64,000 bases of DNA from assembly GCF_001836165.1 (NCBI RefSeq), contig NZ_KV827662.1:1-64000 (forward strand), in the 5' to 3' direction. Both the position numbers and the translations under genes were made by a program. This document shows positions 60,341 through 64,000 of the stretch, piece after piece (within the stretch, counting starts at the first letter, position 1; each line of letters opens with the position of its first letter). Under the pieces are notes generated by a model. The model made no database searches. It was not told where the DNA came from and saw nothing but the letters and a program-made list of their open reading frames with translations. The DNA is from Corynebacterium sp. HMSC036D02. GTDB lineage: Bacteria > Actinomycetota > Actinomycetes > Mycobacteriales > Mycobacteriaceae.

Positions 60341-62383
60341 ATGACTAACCCACTACTGACCCCCTCCACGCTGCCCTACCAGCTCCCGCCGTTTGCGGAG
60401 ATCAAGGTCGAACACTACCGCCCCGCCTTCGACGAATCACTCGCGCTTCACGACGCCGAGATCACCTCCATCACCGACAACCCCGCCGCGCCCACGTGGG
60501 AAAACACCGTAGAGGCGCTCGAGCGCTCCGGCCAGGACCTCGACCGCGTCATGGCGGTCTTTGGTAACCTCTCCGGCACCGACGTCACCGAGGAGATGGA
60601 GGAGATCGCCGCCGACATCTACCCGCGCCTGTCGGCGCACTATGACGCGATGTACCAGAACGAGGTGCTCTACGCGCGCATCAAGGAGGCCACGCCGCCT
60701 GCCGACGACGCCGAAGGCCAGCGCCTCCACGACCACCTCCTGCGTACCTTTGCCCGCAAGGGCGCCGACCTCGACGCGGCCGGCAAGGCCCGCCTGTCCC
60801 AGATCAACCAGCGCCTCTCCGCGCTCTCTGAAGAATTCGGCCGCAACCTCATGGCGTCTACCCGCGAGCGCGCAGTCTCCTTCACCGAGGAAGAACTCGA
60901 GGGCCTGCCCGCCGAGCGCATCGCCTCCGCCAAGGCCGATGCCGAGGCACTCGGCCGCGAAGGTTTTGTCATCCCGCTGGAGCTGCCGACCGTGCAGTCC
61001 GAGCTGAGCCGTCTGGCGCGGGAGGATGCGAGGGGGAGGTTGTATGGGGCGTCGGCAAGCAGGGGCTCCGAGAACAACATCCCGGGGCTCATCGAGGCCG
61101 TGCAGCTGCGCGCCGAGCGCGCCGAGCTGTTGGGATTTGCCACGCATGCCGACTACGTCATCGCCGAAGAAACCGCCGCGACTGCCGACGCCGCCCGCAC
61201 CATGCTTTTCGACCTCGCCCCCGCCGCTGCTGCCAACGCCGAAGGCGAGCAGAAACTCCTCGCGGAGGAAGCAACACTCAACGGCCAGGGTTTTAGCGCC
61301 GCGGACTGGCCCTACTGGGAATCCAAGGTCCGCGCCCGCGACTTCTCCCTCGACGAGGAGGAACTGCGCAAGTACTTCCCGCTGGACCAGGTCCTGGAGA
61401 AGGGCGTCTTCGCCGCCGCCGAGCGCCTGTACGGCATCACCGTCATCCCGCGCGATGACCTCGAGGGCTACGCGGAGGGGGTCCGCGTCTGGGAGGTGCG
61501 GGACGGAGACGTCAATCACGTGAATAAGGACTCGCACGGGATCGGCCTTCTTCTTACCGACTACTTCGGGCGCCCCACCAAGCGCGGCGGCGCATGGATG
61601 AGCGAGTTCGTGGGGCAGTCCCGACTGCTGGAGCGCAAGCCGGTCATCGTCAACGTCATGGGCATCACCAAGCCCGCCGACGGCTCCCAACCGCTGCTGA
61701 GCATGGACGAGGTCCGCACCGTCTTCCACGAATTCGGCCACGCCCTGCACGGCCTGCTTTCCGACGTCCGCTACCCCACCTTCGCCGGCACCAACGTGCC
61801 GCGCGACTGGGTGGAGTTCCCCTCGCAAATCAACGAGAACTGGGCGCTCGATAAGAACTTGGTCAAGGAGTACGCCCGCCACGTGGAGACCGGCGAGCCG
61901 ATCCCGGACGAGCTTCTCGACGCCATTTCCGCCGCCTCCGAGTTCGGCCAGGGTTTCGCTACCTCGGAGTATCTGGGGGCGTCGATCATCGACCTCGCGT
62001 GGCATTCCCTGAGTGCTGCCGAGGCCGCCAAGCTAGAGGCCACCCCGGAGGCCGTCGCCGAGTTCGAGGCCGAGGCCCTACGCGCGGCCGGGCTGGACAA
62101 CGAGCTCATCGCGCCGCGCTATCGCTCGACCTACTTCAACCACATCTTCGCCGGTGGCTACTCCGCGGGCTACTACTCCTACCTGTGGGCTGAGGCGCTC
62201 GACGCCGATGGCTTCGAGTGGTTCAAGGAGCAGACCGACCTGCGCGCGGCTGGCCAGAAGTTCCGCGATGTCATCCTGTCGAAGGGCGCATCCCGCGACT
62301 TCGCGGAGGCCTACCGCGAGTTCCGCGGCCGCGACAAGGACGTCGCGCCGCTGCTCAAGCGCCGCGGCCTCGCCGGCGCCTAG
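60341..62383 (+). CDS. M3-family metallopeptidase (oligopeptidase/dipeptidyl carboxypeptidase)
   Basis: Zinc peptidase of 680 residues, the normal length for Dcp/oligopeptidase A. Seen: LPPFAEIKVEHYRPAFDESLALHDAEI at the start, the zinc site RTVFHEFGHALHGLLSDV with HEFGH at residues 463-467 and a downstream Glu, VPRDWVEFPSQINENWAL, and the C-terminal YYSYLWAEALDADGFEWF. No signal peptide, so cytoplasmic; it would degrade short peptides. Monocistronic. Confidence 0.93.
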   Translation: MTNPLLTPSTLPYQLPPFAEIKVEHYRPAFDESLALHDAEITSITDNPAAPTWENTVEALERSGQDLDRVMAVFGNLSGTDVTEEMEEIAADIYPRLSAHYDAMYQNEVLYARIKEATPPADDAEGQRLHDHLLRTFARKGADLDAAGKARLSQINQRLSALSEEFGRNLMASTRERAVSFTEEELEGLPAERIASAKADAEALGREGFVIPLELPTVQSELSRLAREDARGRLYGASASRGSENNIPGLIEAVQLRAERAELLGFATHADYVIAEETAATADAARTMLFDLAPAAAANAEGEQKLLAEEATLNGQGFSAADWPYWESKVRARDFSLDEEELRKYFPLDQVLEKGVFAAAERLYGITVIPRDDLEGYAEGVRVWEVRDGDVNHVNKDSHGIGLLLTDYFGRPTKRGGAWMSEFVGQSRLLERKPVIVNVMGITKPADGSQPLLSMDEVRTVFHEFGHALHGLLSDVRYPTFAGTNVPRDWVEFPSQINENWALDKNLVKEYARHVETGEPIPDELLDAISAASEFGQGFATSEYLGASIIDLAWHSLSAAEAAKLEATPEAVAEFEAEALRAAGLDNELIAPRYRSTYFNHIFAGGYSAGYYSYLWAEALDADGFEWFKEQTDLRAAGQKFRDVILSKGASRDFAEAYREFRGRDKDVAPLLKRRGLAGA

Positions 62384-62534
62384 TACCCACGAAGCCTGAC
62401 CCGCGCAGAATACTGACAAGCAAACACCACGAGCTCGGCATCTAAGGCCGGGCTCTCAAACCGAGTGCCGACTAGTTATCCACAGATTTCGGTGGGAAGC
62501 TGGTTGGGTTCTTGGCGGTGGGATGGGGTGCTTT

Positions 62535-62540
62535 TAGGCT
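62535..62540 (+). promoter_or_regulatory. -10 box of the HNH gene (leaderless layout)
   Basis: TAGGCT, 7 nt before ATG 62548. Confidence 0.5.
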
Positions 62541-62547
62541 GCAGGGT

Positions 62548-63576
62548 ATGAGATTGCAGACGTACTTCGCCGCCCTCGGCCGCGCCATTGACCTGGTGGC
62601 CGAGTGCGCGGGCCTGTCTGAATCTGACCTAGTCGCCCTCGGTGCCGCGCCTGCCGACGCCACCGTGTTCCTCTCCCTCCACCACACCTACTTCGGGCAC
62701 ACCTCTTCGACGAAGAAGCAGCGCACGGCGGTGGAAGCCGCGCGCCGGCGCGGGCACGGGCTGGTGACCTTGCAGCTCATCGAGCACTTCGTGGCCAAAG
62801 TCCGGAACCACAACAAAGCGTGGGACTTGCGGGTAGAGCTGTGCCAGACCAGAGCGGAGCTAGTGGAAAAAGTAGCGCGCAAGAGGCTGCGGATGATGCG
62901 CAAACCCCGCACATATGCCGAGCGCGCCAAGCTCACCCAGCATGGCAACGGTCTGGCCACCCTCACGGTCACCGCGGACTCGTTGCAGCTTACCGGCGTC
63001 TTCGAAGGCATCGACCAGGAACGCCCCGGCGAGAGTTTCTTCGAGAATCTGGACGGCGGTGGCGTCAAGACTGAAGTTGCCACCATGGCGGTCCTGCAGC
63101 TCGATGACTACGCCGAGCTGCTCAAGGGCAATACCGACAAGGACGACGAAGAGTTCATCGTCCGGACAACCAATGGCGCGACGATGACCGGCTCGCAGCT
63201 GGTGGAGCGCGCTTTGCTGGACAAGGGGGTCATCGTGGCGGTCAGCCGCGAGCATGGCCCGCTCGATGTCTTCCGCTTCCAGCGCTTCGCCACTGCCAAG
63301 CAGCGTCTCGCCTTGGCCGCGGAGAATCCCTGCTGCGCATGGGAGGGCTGCAAGGTGCCCTTTGAGAAATGCCAGATCCACCACATCAAGGCCTGGGCCC
63401 GCGGCGGGCCCACCAATATCCTCAACCTGGTGCCGCTATGCCCGTACCACAACGGAGTCAACGACGACGACCCCGATGCCCCGCCCTCACGCGGCCACAT
63501 GGATCGTATCGGTGGGCGGGTCGCATGGATTCCGCCATACGACGCCGCGCCAGTCTTCACCAGCGCCTTCAACTGA
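62548..63576 (+). CDS. HNH endonuclease of the DUF222/13E12-like type
   Basis: Protein of 342 residues. The N-terminal two thirds are helical (DUF222-like, with charged repeats, EKVARKRLRMMRKPRTYAERAKL). The C-terminal HNH domain is intact: CCAWEGCKVPFEKCQIHHIKAWARGGPTNILNLVPLCPYHNG, with zinc cysteines and the HH...N...H set (about 259-303). 13E12-type genes are scattered, often multicopy and variable in Mycobacteriales, and their role is not known. ATG 62548 follows a TAGGCT box by 7 nt; the longer frame to 62512 is rejected. Confidence 0.85.
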   Translation: MRLQTYFAALGRAIDLVAECAGLSESDLVALGAAPADATVFLSLHHTYFGHTSSTKKQRTAVEAARRRGHGLVTLQLIEHFVAKVRNHNKAWDLRVELCQTRAELVEKVARKRLRMMRKPRTYAERAKLTQHGNGLATLTVTADSLQLTGVFEGIDQERPGESFFENLDGGGVKTEVATMAVLQLDDYAELLKGNTDKDDEEFIVRTTNGATMTGSQLVERALLDKGVIVAVSREHGPLDVFRFQRFATAKQRLALAAENPCCAWEGCKVPFEKCQIHHIKAWARGGPTNILNLVPLCPYHNGVNDDDPDAPPSRGHMDRIGGRVAWIPPYDAAPVFTSAFN

Positions 63577-63696
63577 CTCTTCAACTCACCCTAATGCCCG
63601 TTAAGGCACCGGTGTGCCTCGTCCCGCCAGTGCAGGTAGCAGTGCAAGAACGCCGCTACCAACGCCAGGGCATTCTTCCAGCAATGTTTGGTCGAA

Positions 63697-63724
63697 CCCC
63701 GCAGGAAATCACTTCCTCGCGGGG
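63697..63724. terminator. Hairpin between the HNH gene and ppc
   Basis: CCCCGC-AGGAA / TTCCT-C-GCGGGG with a short loop and a bulged C. No T-run on either strand, so it is a weak or Rho-assisted terminator at best. Confidence 0.4.
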
Positions 63725-63757
63725 CATTCGGCGTGCTGGTGTGCCGGCTGTGCTGGG

Positions 63758-64000
63758 TTAGCCGGCGTTGCGCAGCGCGGTGGCTAACCCGTTCATCGTG
63801 ACTTGGATGGTCTTGGATACCAGGAACTGGTCGTCGCCGCGGCGGTAGCGACGCAGCAGCTCTAACTGGACGGCGTTGAGCGGAAGCAGATAAGGATAGC
63901 GCCGCTTGAGTGAACGTGCTTGGCGCTGATTCTCGCTCACCAGATCCGCGTTACCGGTGACCTTGAGGTAGACCTCGCGGGTGCGCTCAAATTCCTCGGA
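63758..64000 (-). CDS. ppc: Phosphoenolpyruvate carboxylase, C-terminal end (partial, cut by window edge)
   Basis: The frame is open to the right edge and gives 80 residues ending ALRNAG. The segment RREVYLKVTG-like (TREVYLKVTGNADLV), then RYPYLLPLNAVQLELLRRYRRG and VSKTIQVTMNGLATALRNAG, matches the conserved C-terminus of PEP carboxylase (final motif xxxxxRNTG in E. coli, RNAG here), which carries the aspartate-inhibition and active-site residues. PEP carboxylase supplies oxaloacetate, as does Pyc in this window. The catalytic histidines lie outside. Confidence 0.92.
   Translation of the reverse strand, partial: SEEFERTREVYLKVTGNADLVSENQRQARSLKRRYPYLLPLNAVQLELLRRYRRGDDQFLVSKTIQVTMNGLATALRNAG

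Overview
The window is a high-GC, gene-dense chromosome segment of a Corynebacterium (Mycobacteriales). Support comes from a fused biotin carboxylase/BCCP gene (accBC) with accD1, accD2 and accE, a monomeric isocitrate dehydrogenase, pyruvate carboxylase, a prpDBC-prpR cluster, DUF3151, a lipoprotein-dependent trehalose importer, and many genes whose start codon lies 6-8 nt after a TANNNT -10 box (leaderless transcripts). Gene order recalls the C. glutamicum icd-trpS-upp-lpdA-pyc-prp-accBC-accD-birA-purK region. The species cannot be fixed from the sequence; no rRNA, tRNA or CRISPR was recognised.

Layout. 1-290: 3' end of an IS3-type transposase. 0.4-4 kb: acyl-CoA dehydrogenase with a divergent TetR regulator, then an ECF sigma/anti-sigma pair. 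4-9.9 kb: RNase H-like protein, small membrane proteins, ribokinase-like kinase, purE, purK and acetolactate decarboxylase. 10.1-13.4 kb: tight operon of a DUF4956 membrane protein, a VTC polyphosphate-polymerase-like protein and a large beta-helix lipoprotein. 13.4-21.1 kb: biotin ligase, lipoprotein, trehalose-type ABC transporter and a TreS-like GH13 enzyme. 21.2-33.4 kb: acyl-CoA carboxylase genes (accD1, accD2, accE, accBC), Maf, DUF3151, a prion-like DUF4282 protein, a sulfurtransferase homologue without its catalytic cysteine, an Abi/HEPN gene behind a structured RNA, and a GNAT. 33.8-42.7 kb: pyc, the methylcitrate operon and its regulator. 42.8-56.2 kb: lpdA, amidohydrolase, upp, NlpC/P60 hydrolase, adenosine-deaminase-like pseudoenzyme, DD-carboxypeptidase, membrane proteins, trpS, exonuclease III, MFS. 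56.3-64 kb: icd, PepSY protein, M3 peptidase, HNH endonuclease, 3' end of ppc.

How it fits together. All recognised biotin enzymes here (AccBC with AccD1/AccD2/AccE, and Pyc) and their ligase BirA lie within about 24 kb. The methylcitrate operon consumes propionyl-CoA, while the carboxylases supply malonyl-CoA-type precursors for fatty and mycolic acids. The trehalose importer is coupled to an intracellular trehalose/maltose-interconverting enzyme, suggesting salvage of trehalose released by mycolyl transfer.

Most notable: (1) an Abi_2/HEPN gene preceded by a multi-helix RNA, the module being bounded by a 12-bp direct repeat that copies the last 12 bp of accBC and restores the -10 box of the next gene; (2) the DUF4956-VTC-lipoprotein operon; (3) three proteins with lost or altered catalytic residues (rhodanese Cys to Ser, adenosine deaminase-like protein, AccD2); (4) a 7x15-bp repeat inside birA; (5) a 32-codon micro-gene matching half of an Ltp domain.
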